From assembly GCF_047496725.1 (NCBI RefSeq), contig NC_132976.1:2712001-2776000 (forward strand): DNA of 64,000 nucleotides, given 5' to 3'. Below the pieces are notes generated by a model. The model made no database searches. It worked only from the letters and a program-made list of their open reading frames with translations, and was not told the origin of the DNA. Position 1 is the first letter of the stretch. The number at the start of each line of letters is the position of its first letter. Both the position numbers and the translations under genes were made by a program. Positions 40,342 through 53,025 of this stretch are shown here, one piece after another. This stretch comes from Anoplolepis gracilipes. Lineage: Eukaryota > Arthropoda > Insecta > Hymenoptera > Formicidae.

Positions 40342-40532
40342 CTTTATACATAGAGTATTTTATAAACGTGAAGAGAAAAAGAAAGAGAGAAAGGTGCAAA
40401 ATTAATTAGGGCAACTCGTTATAAAATAATTGGTACTGAAATGCTTTGCAAACGTAGCGAAAATGAATTTTCCGCCTGCAAAATGCAATCGTGGCTCTTT
40501 ACCTTAATATCTTGTTTTTTGGTGGGTTTCAG
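39441..40532. other. Intron sequence upstream of the first recognised mib1 exon
   Basis: AT-rich, with a GC-richer patch at 39780-40020 that contains a CCTCGACGG/CCGTCGAGG hairpin. The stretch ends in a pyrimidine-rich tract and the TTTCAG acceptor at 40532. Because the next exon starts within a codon in an ankyrin repeat, this DNA must be intronic to the gene. Confidence 0.8.
40288..40335. repeat. (TA)n microsatellite in mib1 intron
   Basis: Uninterrupted TA run of about 48 bases, some 200 bases before the exon at 40533. Confidence 0.95.
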
Positions 40533-43500
40533 TGCGATGCGAGTTCTTCTGTCAAAATTGCCCCGGCCTTGGATCGTCGATGAGAAGAAAGATGACGGTT
40601 ATACGGCGCTTCACTTGGCTGCCCTCAACAATCATGTGGAAGTGGCCGAACAACTGGCGCGTGCCGGAAAAGCCGATTTGGACTTACAGAACGTGAATCT
40701 GCAGACTGCTTTGCATCTGGCTGTCGAACGACAGCATACGCAGATTGTCCGGGTGCGTTCGATTTTTGCAGAGTAATCGAAAGAAAATCTCATAATATAT
40801 ATTAATAATTAATTTTTTTAATAATGACAAAAGTAAAATAACAAAAATAATTTTCGAGGATCGATATCTAGCAGAAAAATCAAAATTCTTTTGTTGAAAA
40901 GTCGACAATTAATTTGCCATATGATTTTGTCCGATGTAGTTATTGGTTCGTGAAGGCGCGAATCTGAACGTTGCCGATAAGGACGGGGATACCCCTTTAC
41001 ATGAAGCTCTTCGACACCACACGCTGTCGCAATTGCGACAGCTGCAGGACGTGCAGGACGTTGGACGACTATTGATGGGTCTTGGCACACAGGGCCAAGA
41101 CAAGAAGAGCAGTTCCTTTATCGCGTGCTTCCTGGCGGCGCATGGCGCCGACCTGGAACTGAAGAACAAGAAGGGCCAGACACCCTTAGACCTTTGTCCG
41201 GATCCAAATCTCTGCAAGACTCTCACTACCTGTCACAAGGACAAGGAATCGTCAGTATCCAACGTTCCCTGATTTTTCTAATCTCTAACGTCTTAATCCC
41301 TCAAATTGTTTTATAAAAAAATATTATTAAATGTAATTGAGTCCTTCTCTTAAACTTTTTCTAGTATGATAATTTTTGCAAGTTTAATTTCAAATGATAC
41401 ATACAAGAGCAAAGGATTTAATCGTGAAAGGTCCAAATTCACCATATTTTCTGTAAATTCGATTAAGTTAGATATTCCAGGTAGCAATTTCTTGTACAAT
41501 TATTTCATATGTATATCTCTAAATATAATGTTTACTAGAATGCAACTTTTCTCATTTCCAGACATGACATCGAGATCGTCGCTCCATCGGCGGCGATCGA
41601 CGAGTGCCTCGTGTGTTCTGATGGCAAACGAGAGATGCTATTCAGTCCTTGTGGACACGTAGCTTGTTGCAACGCCTGTGCACCAAGAGTGAAAAAATGT
41701 CTGCTTTGCCGTGAAAATGTTCTTTCCCGAGTAAAGGTAAGATATTGCTGACAGTATTATATTTTTTTTTTTTTTTTGTTACTATCCATAACTTATGTCA
41801 TTGATATCTTATTCTTATATTTTACGTGTTTGATTTTTTAATTTTATCTCAGTAATAATATTGTTAATAATATAATTACAAGTTCTTTACTTTTGACGGT
41901 TTTTTTGTGGCAAAAAATCGACTTGATTTTTATATACCTATATAAAAAATTCTATATATGTTTTATGCGAAGCTATCACTCAAAAAAATATTTTGCTAAT
42001 GTAGATAGATTTCTAGATGTCTCAATTAAAATTTACTGCTACTTTTTGTGTCTGTTAGAATATAATAATAATTTGTCACGTATAGAATTTATAGCAGCAA
42101 TATTCTAGCAATACCTCTAGAAAATTTACATGCCATTGCCAAATATTAATCACAAATATAATTGTCCTTGACAATAGGCCTTAAAGACAGGCATCGCAGA
42201 AAAATTTTCTGTCTAAATTACACCAATGGTACATATATAAATTCTCTCTCTGTCATTTAAATTGATTAAGTGCAAAATATATGCAGTATCATAGTATTTG
42301 CTAATAATTTATCTGTTTCATTTAATTTTTTTTTCACCCAGAAAATTTTTGTTGCAGTTGCAAGGTAATTTCTTTGAGTGTAGACATTTTCTCAATAATT
42401 CAAATCAAGATCTACAGTGTTAGTCAGTAGTTTTAATCGTACTATAAATTATGCTCGTTTCATCAATGTAATTTAATACGCCATGTTAATTTCTCTGTAC
42501 GTCAAGTAATAATAGTTGACCGGATAGTTCGATTCTATTCTGGGATAGATCCCGAAATTCTAGGCGCGTTCCGTTCACGCCTTCGCGTAATAATGGACAT
42601 TTGTTTCCAGATCGAAGAATGTGTGGTGTGTTCGGATCGCAAGGCGGGCATGCTGTTCCATCCGTGCGGACACATGTGCGCCTGCGAGGGCTGCGCGGCC
42701 CTGATGAAGAAGTGCGTGCAATGCCGGGCCCAGATACAGCACATGGTACCGCTCTCGGTTTGCTGCGGCGGCGGAGGTGATGTCACTTACGTGAAGGGCT
42801 GCAACGCCTCAGGTATAACGTCCACTTTGCATAGAACGCGCTTGATATCTCGCCTCGACCTATCTAATCGCACTGAATATATCAAACTGTTCCCATGTAG
42901 AACGTAGTAGCGATTAGATAGCTACTTTGATCCATGTATCTATCTAGCTCTGAACATATAGATCCGAGGCTGAATTAAAGAGATTAAAGCTCTCACCTAT
43001 AATAATCAAAAGGACTTTTTTACTTTTATAATTGACACACATATATCTCTGATACTTTAAAATATTTTGTATTTCTATTACTTTTTAATATTATATTTTT
43101 TGTTGTTGTCAATATTTTATAACGCAAACTGCTCGACATCTATGTCACATATATATTACATAATTATTGTTAATTGTTTTTTCATTGAAGTATTTAAATT
43201 TGTGTTGATATAATAATAATATTAATTTTATTGTACGCGAAATAAGATTGAGTTTTGTAATGAATAAAATAAAAAATTGATTGTTACGCTACGAAGGAAC
43301 AATATCTGAAGTCAACACAGATCCCGAGGAGGAGCCGACGCCCTCGAACAACAGCGTGGCTGGGGAAGCTCTCCTAATGAACAACGGCAGCCGAGATACT
43401 TCCCACAGCGACATACAAAAACTACAGCAGCAATTGCAGGACATCAAGGAGCAGGTACGTGTCCCCTCTACATCTCGCTTCGTTATGCACCGCTTTAATG

Positions 43501-44123
43501 AAACGAATAATTTCGTTTGTGACGAAGGAAGAAGTCGGCACTGCTCGTGCAATTGCTCTGTACAATTACCATTCGCTCTCGAAGAGAACCGGAATATACG
43601 TTCTCTCGTAAAAATTTTAAGTCTTTATCGTACAATAACTTCAATCTATCTCATCCTGTTTAATTTTCACGTTTATATTTTACCAATTACAAAAACCACA
43701 AAGTTAGATTAACTCGACTTCAAGTATACTGTAATAAAAAATTTTTAAAAATACTTAACATTATAAAAATATGAAAAATATAATAAAGAATGACATATAT
43801 AATTATAGTGTAAGAGAAGATCGATTCTAAATGATTAGAAAAATCTTGGAAGCGTATATCAGAAAGAAACTTGGAACTTGAATCATAAAATAATTTGTTC
43901 GTTTATTAGATAAGATATAATTTAGACGGAAATGCTGGCTGAGACGATAAGTCGCGAGAGTTCAATTGTTTTATTGTTGCAGACTATGTGTCCGGTTTGC
44001 TTGGATCGTCTGAAAAACATGATCTTCCTGTGCGGACACGGCACTTGCCAAATGTGCGGCGATCGTATGTCGGAGTGTCCAATATGTCGCAAGGCGGTCG
44101 ACAAGCGCATTTTGCTCTACTAA
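40533..44123 (+). CDS. mib1: E3 ubiquitin-protein ligase mind bomb 1, 3' exons (partial)
   Basis: Mind bomb ubiquitinates Notch ligands (Delta, Serrate) in the signal-sending cell and drives their endocytosis. Six exons: 40533-40752, 40940-41250, 41562-41736, 42611-42812, 43321-43454 and 43983-44123. Junction phases agree and give the last 393 residues. Order seen: last ankyrin repeats (AMRVLLSKLPRPW, DDGYTALHLAALNNHVEVAE, DKDGDTPLHEALRHHTLSQL), then three C-terminal RING fingers starting CLVCSDGKREMLF, CVVCSDRKAGMLF and CPVCLDRLKNMIF. A coiled-coil helix (DIQKLQQQLQDIKEQ) precedes the last RING, and the protein ends RRKxxxKRILLY-like (AVDKRILLY). The family is about 1000 aa. The MIB/HERC2, ZZ and first ankyrin domains are missing here and must lie 5', because the first exon opens at a splice acceptor inside a codon. 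Compared with the vertebrate protein as I remember it, about 14 residues are absent after QDVQDVG. Identification is firm. Confidence 0.95.
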
Positions 44124-44357
44124 AAATAAAAAGACTGTCACCGATGATACGATGGATGAATTACATAATCTACGATTGTCCACGACATTTTGCGAGAGAA
44201 AAAACTGACTAGTTTCTTCTTGACGACGTTTATTCTTAATAACAATATATCAAGCCGAATCGACAAAACAATATTATTTTAAAAAGACATGGTCCAGTTG
44301 CCTAAAACTGAAAAATAATATATACTGAAATGATTGTCGAGCTTGCAGTAGTTCATA

Positions 44358-44363
44358 AATAAA
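44358..44363 (+). terminator. Candidate poly(A) signal of mib1
   Basis: AATAAA, 235 bases after the mib1 stop codon. Further AATAAA copies follow around 44730, so a longer 3' UTR is possible. Confidence 0.5.
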
Positions 44364-46583
44364 ATATAATCTGTAATAGTCGACTGATAAAGGAGCTCGA
44401 TAAAAACATATAGTGTACGCACACTTATATTATTTAATATTCATACTTCTAGCAAATAGTAAGAGAAAAACTTGTTGCATGATAAATGATATATTATGCT
44501 GTTAAAGTTATGTTTCATATATATAACCGTATGATCATTAAACATGAATGTAACATATTTCCAGTATGTTTTCTACAAAGCTTTTTATTTATCATTTATT
44601 TAGCATTGTTTTTCTGCATAAATAAAAATCCAATAGATATAAGAGAGTTCTTCCGGATATTTATTATTAATACATAGGACTAATGTCTTTACATTTGTCT
44701 TGAATAATTTCCGTGTAGAGATTGTTACAATTAATAAATAAAAATATTTGTGAATTATTTTATCTTTTGATGTAAAAAAATATAAATCGTATAGGGATTA
44801 TAATTAAAGTCATTGTTCATTAAAATACTACAATTTGCTAACATATGATATGTTTCTATATCCATTGGTAGAGAAATGTTTTTTTCGATGCAATGTAGAG
44901 AGGTCGATCTGTACCGATGAAGAATGAAAAAAACTTTTAAATTATTTCAAATTTAAAAATTCATTATTACTTATTTTTTTAAAGAAACAATTATGCTATT
45001 TATATGAGATATAAAATTTATTAAGCGATTAAAATTTTGATTATATTTATTGCATAAACGTCTTTTATATTAACTTTATTAGTAATAAATAAATATATAT
45101 TATAAATTTATAAATCAAACTTTATTAAGAATGCGCCAAAAATGTTAGTTTAAGACTCTTGAAAATATAGATCTATCATTGACACAATGATATTTTATAT
45201 ATTGCATAACTATCATTTTCATTATGTATTAATTGTAAGGTAGCAATTTGCATTTGTGTCATAAATTAATTATAAAAGCATGTTTATCTATTCTATTTTC
45301 TCTTTTGTGACAATTTGAATTATGCATTTTTTGTTTTGTATATATTTCATGTAACATGTAGTAGTGTTTTTGTTGTACATCCCTTCCGAGTTTGAATAAT
45401 GAAAGTAGACATTTGATTTCAAAATGTTCAATTATTTGGCGATTAACTCATTGTCAATCTTGAAAATTACTTATACTGATACATCTTAAATAATATGAAA
45501 TAAACATATATAAAGTAGAATTATTCAAACTCGCAGATCATTCCTATGTTGACAGTTCTATATATTTTACTGTCTTGAATTTTATTTAGATATCAACATT
45601 TATCGACATACATATAATACAAATTATACAATACTATAAATAAAAATATGACAATCTAAGTTAGATCAGCAAATATGTCTGATAAAACATAATGATATTT
45701 CATTATTTATCGCTTTAATGTATCCCATTTAATAACGAAATAAAGGAATTTTGTAAACTTGCCATACAAAATCCCTTATTATTAAATATCGCATAATTAA
45801 TTTGTAACTAAACTTATATAGTAAATGGTTATTCTGAAAATGAGTATAAGAGACAATATATACGAAAAATTATTTATTTTCTTTTCGGAGAATTTAAATT
45901 TCATATACATATAGCCACATTTATATATATTGATAACTGAATGTACAGATTTCTTTTCATTTGTTTGTGTGAGTTGAGTAAGATACTCACAGTTTTTGAA
46001 ATCTACAAAGAAATTATTGAATTTACACGCGCGATATAAACATCCATTCCAGTCTCATACCAATAGCTAATTCCTAAATATGAAGACTGCATTGCGTCTT
46101 CTGTCAAAAGGTCTCGTGTATTTTATGAACAATTCGTATAAAAGACTATCTCACACATTCGCACAATACATTCACAGCGCTAACGGTACTTATGTCAAAA
46201 GTTAGACCGAATCGTCGTAGAACTATTTCGTAAAGGGAAATGATTTAGTACGAAACACATTAAAAAAGTATTCGCTTATAAAAAAAAAAGAGACAAAAAG
46301 ATGTGCATTCGTGTGGATATAGCGAACACGTTTTCACGTATATATACGAAGGGGAGATTGCTAAATAATTTACTATGACCAGGCGCTGGGGTATGTGCGT
46401 AAAGCCTATATTTCGATAATATTATATTAAATATTTTAATTACATTAATTTAATAACTTGCTAGTTGTTCTCTGTTCTGATATTTAGTCAGACACAACAC
46501 TCGGGATTGTCGCAGAGTTGTGTGACAGATTATATATTTTATTTTTTCCTCTTTTTCTTTTTTAGAACTTTTTCTTTTGTGGT

Positions 46584-46589
46584 TTTATT
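46584..46589 (-). terminator. Candidate poly(A) signal of Dlic
   Basis: TTTATT on the plus strand (AATAAA on the minus strand), about 235 bases past the Dlic stop codon. Other copies lie further down. Confidence 0.45.
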
Positions 46590-46823
46590 CGAGTTAAACT
46601 ACCATTGATTGATTAGAGCTAAATTTTGTTTCTTCACGACCTATTTTACCATTATGCTCATTCATTGTTGTCATGTCATGTAGTACGTGCGCGATCTATC
46701 TCATTGGAACAAATACAGTACAGGAATCCTAATTCTCAATTTTCTTGTTTTAATTTTATCCGATGGCAGCACGAAACTTATCATTCCATCAACAATGAGT
46801 CGCGAAGAAAAAGCGTGTTACCT

Positions 46824-49800
46824 TTAACATTCAGACGATGAGTTTAAGTTAGGTGGTGAAATTTTCTTGGTCCGAGTGAGACGATCTAATTCCGCCGCTG
46901 CGTCGTTGCACATCGTCGCTTTATCCACTGGTGGTGGAGCCTCTGAGATACAAAATGTTTGTTTTAATATTTTCGTTACAGAAAGAAATTTATTATAACA
47001 TACCAAGTTTCAGGGGACTCGTCCCTACGTTGCCTGGTGTTCCTGGTGAACCAGGCTGTACACCAGTCTTCTTGTAAAGAAGAGAATTGAAGAAATTAGC
47101 TAAGACACCCTCTCCTGACGGCGTAGCGCCGGTACCCTTGGGATCCAGCTTCTTGTTCGGCGATGCCACCTATTCAAAAAAATTTTAGCGTGTCTGTCCA
47201 ATTTTAAAGCATTATTATTATTATTATATTTTTAATCAACAGATCATACCACATAGATTAGAACATGCTTTCAAATGTTAACTAGAGTAACCACACGAGA
47301 TGATGATTTGGAATTGAAATTACATGGATTGTTACTGCATGTTAAATGAAACAAATAGTTTGATATTGGATATGATGTCACTATATTAATGTATTGCAAT
47401 CTTATCATTCCATTAAACAAATTCATTAGACACATTAAGCAATATAGGTCTTCTAAGAGACAGGCTTATGATACATCAAGGATAAAAATACATCTGCTTT
47501 CAACATTGAATGAGTCATCTATATAGATAAACGAAACAACTATGTGAGTACAATTATACTGCATAATGACAAATGGCACAAATACATATACCAAGTTATA
47601 GAATTAATGATTTTGTAATGGATATCGTGACGAAATTTGATAAATGGATCACTCGTACGATTCGATGAAATTAGTAGCAATGCTGTGGTACCTTTGATTT
47701 GACACGCAACATGAAGAGCATGCTCTACTTATAAATGGTATAACCTGTATAATTGGTCCAGGGCTTGCCTGATTCCGAGTCGTTGGAGAACGAGTGGGGT
47801 CTTTCAAGCCGGATAGAGCAGCTTGCTGTCGCGCGAGAAAAGCTTGCTCTTCTTCCGCCTGAATCTCCATTTCTCTGGCAACGCACTAAACCGATGATGT
47901 AAATAAATCAAATGTTAAACTATTGCATTTGTGTTATGTTAGAACAATTGCATTAGAAAAACAATACGATGGCATACTTTCCGATTTATCGCTGGCTGTG
48001 CAATAACGTCGCGATAGTAATCGTTCGCCTTCATAGATTGCAAATTCTCGTGTAGAATACTAATCTTCTTCATGTTATCCCAACCAGCAGGTCTGCATAT
48101 AATGTTCATTAACATACATAAGTGTAAAAAGAAGTTTTATCAGAAATGCAAGAATGTCCCTTACATAAGTACTGCGTCCTTTTCAACAACCAATGCCGGC
48201 GTTCTAAATGGTAAAGAATATATCCTATGCGTAAGATATTTATACAGTAGATCACAGTTTTTGTCTTCTTTCGCCGATGTGTAGAAAAGGCCCGCGCCAT
48301 ATTGCAAGCAAAACCGCCTGATCCACTGCTGCATAAAATCGAAGTGTTCATCTCTATGTAGAAATAAAAAAATTATGTAGGATTAATATTTGTACCAATT
48401 TATACAGTGCATTCTTCAATAAATACACACTTGTAATCCTGTTCTTTTTCCAGAGTGGACATATAATCTGTTTTTGTTATGACCACGACGACGTCTAGGC
48501 CCAAATTGGTTGTAAGTACTCCCTCTGGTAAAGGTAAGCTCTCAGTGGTATCGTCATCCAAATTACGACTGGTACGTCGTAAAGGACTCCCTGGATCTAA
48601 CTCGTCTCCTGGTTCTGTATAGTCTTGCCATTTTTTAATATCTAACAAAATAAAATTGTGCAATATTATATAAGTTAAAATATATTCTGTATATAAAAAT
48701 ACATTTTAAATTAAGAAAATTTGATAGTTGAAACAAACAATAATTAAAATGACGAGCAATATTTGTGTTAACATTGAAACAATGATGCAATATTATGTAT
48801 TTTACATTTGTCATGTTTTATTCTACTTACTAAGCTGCCTGCATTGTTGCCTAGTATCATTATCTAATGGTAATTTATCAATATGATCGCCTAATAATGC
48901 CGCCCATGATTGAAGCTGATCGAGAATCGCCCATGGTGTAGTCATGGCAGCAACTAACATTACAAGTGTATGCGGAAACCTCTCTTTGTTCAGAGCAAAT
49001 CTCAAAAGATTTGCATGACCTGGGTCTCCATCCAGAACCCATACAGATAGCCTTGTGTGGTCTACAAAAAGATCATATATCGTGATGAGATTGTGACATC
49101 TGTCAAAATATTCTGGCAAATTAATAATTAGAATATCCAAATTAATTTTGTACCAACCATCCCGATAATCATCTCTTACATCGATGTATGCAAATTCTAA
49201 CCCGGAACCTTTCTTTGGGTCTTCTACACCTTGTAGTTTAGCTATAAGTGTAGTTTTCCCACTTTCATTGTCACCTAACAAAAATATACCATTAAAACGC
49301 AGATACACATCTCCATATTTACAGTAATTATCATAGAATAAGAATATCATATATTACATTTGTTATTAATAATATTCTAATATTCTTAAGAAAAAACAAA
49401 TATATTTTTCTCCGAAATACTTGAAACACATTAGTACGACTGTATGCAAATTTCAAAAGAGATTACGAATATTGTTGTGATATAACCTGTCAATACGCTA
49501 TACCAGAAGTATCATGTGTATGAAAAAAATCAGAGTGAAAAAACCGATTTATCTCCGATTGATAATATTAACACAAATATGGCGATGTAAGACTTTTTTC
49601 TGCCGATGACATACGCGTCTGGCAGCGGTAGAGATACTTAATATGCGTGCTACATCGGCCTACGGTCGATCGGGCACGATCGGACCTCGTTGACATTTAC
49701 CTAGAACGAGGACATTTTTGTTTGACGGTAACTTGTTGTTGCTGCTGTTCTGCACTTCTGCCAGAATAGACGACCTGCGAAGCATACGAGTAACATCATC

Positions 49801-50049
49801 GAGAAAGAAGTAAATTGAAAATGCTGAATTTTTCTCACGCAACAATAGGACGTGTCATGCGAAGTGGAAGACCATCTCTCTCACGATAAAAGACAAACGG
49901 GCATTCTAGTTTCGCGGCGCATTTCGATAAACGGATAACCGTCACGCGAACATCACGTACCACAAGTTGTCCTTATTCTCGATGTCCTCTTTCTTTTTCG
50001 GCTGAAAGCCATTGCTCTGCAACATCGTATCAACCATCGTCGCTGCCAT
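46824..50049 (-). CDS. Dlic: Cytoplasmic dynein 1 light intermediate chain
   Basis: This subunit links the dynein motor to cargo adaptors in the cytoplasm. Nine exons (minus strand order): 50049-49961, 49774-49701, 49274-48831, 48641-48431, 48353-48165, 48092-47978, 47885-47745, 47169-47004 and 46942-46824. Every junction keeps phase, giving 515 aa against about 520 in vertebrates. The start MAATMVDTML is the first ATG of the exon that reads into LWSSILAEV. Residues 55-62 form the Ras-like P-loop GDNESGKT. NLGLDVVVVITKTD is a later strand of the G-like fold, and FCLQYGAGLFYTSAKEDKN and KDAVLIPAGWDN follow. The C-terminal adaptor-binding helix GVLANFFNSLLYKKTG is intact, with Phe447-Phe448 at the same numbers I recall for human LIC1. 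It is followed by a Pro/Gly/Ser-rich tail and AELDRLTR. Downstream of mRpL15 on the same strand, 715 bases away. Confidence 0.96.
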
Positions 50050-50763
50050 TATTATCCATTTGACAGGAATAAGGGTATCGATTGCGAGCGCGCGAGCATG
50101 TAGTGGCACGCGGGTGTGGTACGACTGCGGATCGATTATATCGTAGTTCGATTTCGATTAATCACCGTCAAACAAATCGATTTTTACAATCGAGATTATC
50201 AAGATGCTTGTTCGATCGATCAGACACTATAGAGAGATTCCGTGTTTTCTTTTTCTAAAAATATTTTAAAATAATTTCAAATATTGAAAAATAATCTAAA
50301 AATATAAACATGTAATTTAATAATTATTTTAATTACTTTACTAAAACTTAAAAAATTATAATTACATTTTCAACAAAATTTTATTGAATTTAAAAAAAAA
50401 TTAATTTTTCTTATACATTTAAATAAAAATTTATTTATTTATTAAAATTTTAACACATATCTTGATTAATCTTTTTAATGTAAATGGAAAATGTTATATT
50501 TAAACTAAAATTTTTTTATATAATTCTAAATACACTATTATACAATATTTTGTTACGACTTTTCTCATAAATTAAATTAATGAAAAATAAAATATTAGTT
50601 GAACGCTCTGTCAGTTCTCTTGTTAAAAGATACTTATTAAAGTATTATATTATTATATATTTAGTAATTATATTCAATCCGATAATTTTAAAACAAGAAC
50701 CGTTTTACATCGTAAGAATATCATTTATTAAATCTAATTTACACTATTTTATATTTTTATGCT
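50050..50763. promoter_or_regulatory. Intergenic: Dlic promoter side and mRpL15 3' UTR
   Basis: The 200 bases next to the Dlic start (50050-50250) are GC-richer with paired TCGATCGATC-type sequence and probably hold the Dlic promoter and 5' UTR. The remainder (50250-50700) is very AT-rich and nothing is recognised in it apart from the mRpL15 poly(A) candidate. Confidence 0.5.
50724..50729 (-). terminator. Candidate poly(A) signal of mRpL15
   Basis: TTTATT on the plus strand, 35 bases past the mRpL15 stop codon, which would give a very short 3' UTR. Confidence 0.5.
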
Positions 50764-51339
50764 TCAACTTGCATAAAATTTCTTCAGATATTCAGCTTTA
50801 GGTTTCAATATCACTTTATCAGTAAGACTGACTACCCAACCGGGTTCCAGACCATAAAACAATTGTCGCGGATCTTTACGCTCGGATAGCATCTCGTAAT
50901 CGGGATCATCCTCGATTTTCGGTAATTCGTAGCCATATTTTTGCGCTAATATTAATCGTTCCTGAGAGATCTTCTCAGGATCGGCTAAATATCCTCTCGT
51001 GGCGGCGCTAGAATAATATTCCAGGCAATCATTTGGCGGTAAAAGTCGACGCGGTATCGGATCACCTAGATACATTTTATATAAGAATTACATATAATGC
51101 AAAATTGTTTTCTAGGAATTTCAACAAAAGATATATTACTCTCTGAAATTACCTCTGTTGAAAAATTGTTCCGTGTCTTTCATAGCGTGAAGGCAATTTA
51201 TGTCATAGTAAGCAGTTGTAATTATACCGCCATTTCTTTCGATAGCTGCAATTACAGGTTCACTAGCCCATTGTACCTCTATATTAACTTTAGCTTTAAA
51301 ACACTGTGCGCCCTTAAACCAAAATTTTTACATTATCAG

Positions 51340-51372
<33 letters not shown>

Positions 51373-51641
51373 ATATTAATATTAAAATTTAAAACACTTA
51401 GGACAAACTCTTGAAACATTACCTCGTCTGTTAAGTGAACACCCTCATGTTTCCAATTTATATTAATATGATATAATTTAGTATTTAGCAATGATACAAG
51501 ATCAATCGGCTTAGTGATATCCAATCGATTCGTATCAATAAACATCTGCAGTTGTTGTAAACTAAGTGGTGGATATTCTCGTCTTAAACTGAAATTCAGA
51601 GTAGCATTGTTTTTCAAAAATTTTACATATATGCATATATT

Positions 51642-51695
<54 letters not shown>

Positions 51696-52352
51696 TTATT
51701 TAAATTATAAATATTTTTAATATAATTTTTCAACAACAATATATAAAAATAAATTAAGTAATTCTAATCATGGATTATCAAATTAATTAACAAATTCGTC
51801 TAAAATTATAAAATGCCTCTAAATTGTAATTTCATAAAATAAATAGATTTAAAACTTACTGGTGACCTCTGTAATAAGGTTCTATACCAAATCTCAAGTA
51901 GAAAGGGGTATTGCCAGTCTCATATCCTAAACGCATATAATTCTGTCTTTGCCCAGAACCTTTTTGTCCAGCACCATGTTTATTACCACCATGTTGACCT
52001 CTGCCACGCTCCTATGTGGGAATAACAAGAGATCAAATGATAATAAAACCAAAAAATACCATTGTTATAGCATTTGATTGAAAGTGTATTTAAAAATACA
52101 AACGTATAAAAATCAATCCAATACAACATTGCAATTATATACACATGCGTCTATTTAAATTTTTGTAAGAGATGGCATATAAATTATTATATTTTTAAAA
52201 TTATTGTATTATAAAATATTATTTTCTAATTGTAATGTTCTTACGCCTGTCGTCTTTCTCGAACCAGGATTATCTCGAATATTTGATAACGTCACTCTAG
52301 GTAACACTCTCAACATGGATAATGCCAATTCTTTTCCTTGCTTCCCAGCCAT
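50764..52352 (-). CDS. mRpL15: 39S ribosomal protein L15, mitochondrial (uL15m)
   Basis: A structural protein of the mitochondrial large ribosomal subunit. Five exons (minus order): 52352-52245, 52011-51860, 51588-51423, 51312-51153 and 51065-50764. Phases agree and give 295 aa, close to the 296 of human MRPL15. The start MAGKQGKELALSMLRVLPRV is a basic, Leu-rich N-terminus that fits a mitochondrial presequence. The Gly/Arg/Lys-rich L15 signature (GQHGGNKHGAGQKGSGQR) is followed by GYETGNTPFYLRFG. The middle has VNIEVQWASEPVIAAIERNG, and the C-terminal half carries PIPRRLLPP, RGYLADPEK, RKDPRQLFYGLEPGWV and a DKVILKPKAEYLKKF end, which characterise the mitochondrial family. Head to head with WWOX. 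Confidence 0.96.
51340..51371. repeat. (TA)n(CA)n compound microsatellite in mRpL15 intron
   Basis: About 23 bases of TA followed by CA units, in the intron between exons 51312-51153 and 51588-51423. Confidence 0.95.
51641..51691. repeat. (CA)n(TA)n compound microsatellite in mRpL15 intron
   Basis: CA units followed by about 34 bases of TA, the mirror arrangement of the repeat at 51340. It lies in the intron on the other side of exon 51588-51423. Confidence 0.95.
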
Positions 52353-53025
52353 GTCGACGTAAATAATTTCTTGATCAACAATTTCTTCATCAACAAAATT
52401 AAATTTCTAACCCCACATTACATGTCACGCGGTGACAACTGGCGTGTACCATGTACCATGTGGCGTAATCATGAAATACTACTTCATGGGCGTATTCATT
52501 GATTCATGTACACTAGCGTCGCATACATCCATTTTACAGAACTATATATTCCTTTTGATGATGATAAAATAGTTGTTATTATGAATAATGAAGTGAATCA
52601 TGAGGAAGACATAGAAAATCCTAAAAAAATTTTTATTTTATGTCAAAAGTATTACAATCGTGACATATCTTACCCGAGAAAATTGATGTATCCATACAGA
52701 CTTATGTATTATTGCTTCTTATTGGATGACTTTGTCCAGCTCATCTAAATAGTTCGGACATAAATCATAGCATGGACACGAACCATGTGACATTACCTGA
52801 CGTAACAGATATAGTTCACATCTTTCTCAGAGAGCGGTGGCCGCTTTCAGCTTTTAGGTTTCTCTCTGATATAAACGCAGAAAAAATATCATGAAATTGT
52901 GAATGACACATTAGAAGGATTGAATACACGGATATTAATAATAAATTAAAAGCTTTTGATGAAAAAAATATAGTGTAAAAAATGTAATTTAAAAAATAGA
53001 TATTTATATAGAATCTTACAAGGAG
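52353..53025. promoter_or_regulatory. Shared promoter region of mRpL15 and WWOX
   Basis: 673 bases between two divergent start codons, so both 5' UTRs and probably a bidirectional promoter lie here. There is a TCACGCGGTGA palindrome (about 52430), a tandem CCATGTA/CCATGTG (about 52450) and, toward WWOX, a TTCTCAGAGAGCGGTGG initiator-like sequence (about 52825). An 80-codon ATG-initiated frame at 52506-52748 (MYTSVAYIHF...DDFVQLI) is unrecognised. It could be an upstream open frame or chance. Confidence 0.6.

Larger units (their letters stand above)
44124..46823. other. Convergent intergenic region and 3' UTRs
   Basis: Strongly AT-rich DNA between the stop codons of mib1 (plus) and Dlic (minus). 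It should contain both 3' UTRs. No coding frame and no RNA gene recognised. A 14-base inverted repeat (CGAGTTTGAATAAT at about 45387 and its complement at about 45521) is probably chance. Confidence 0.6.
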
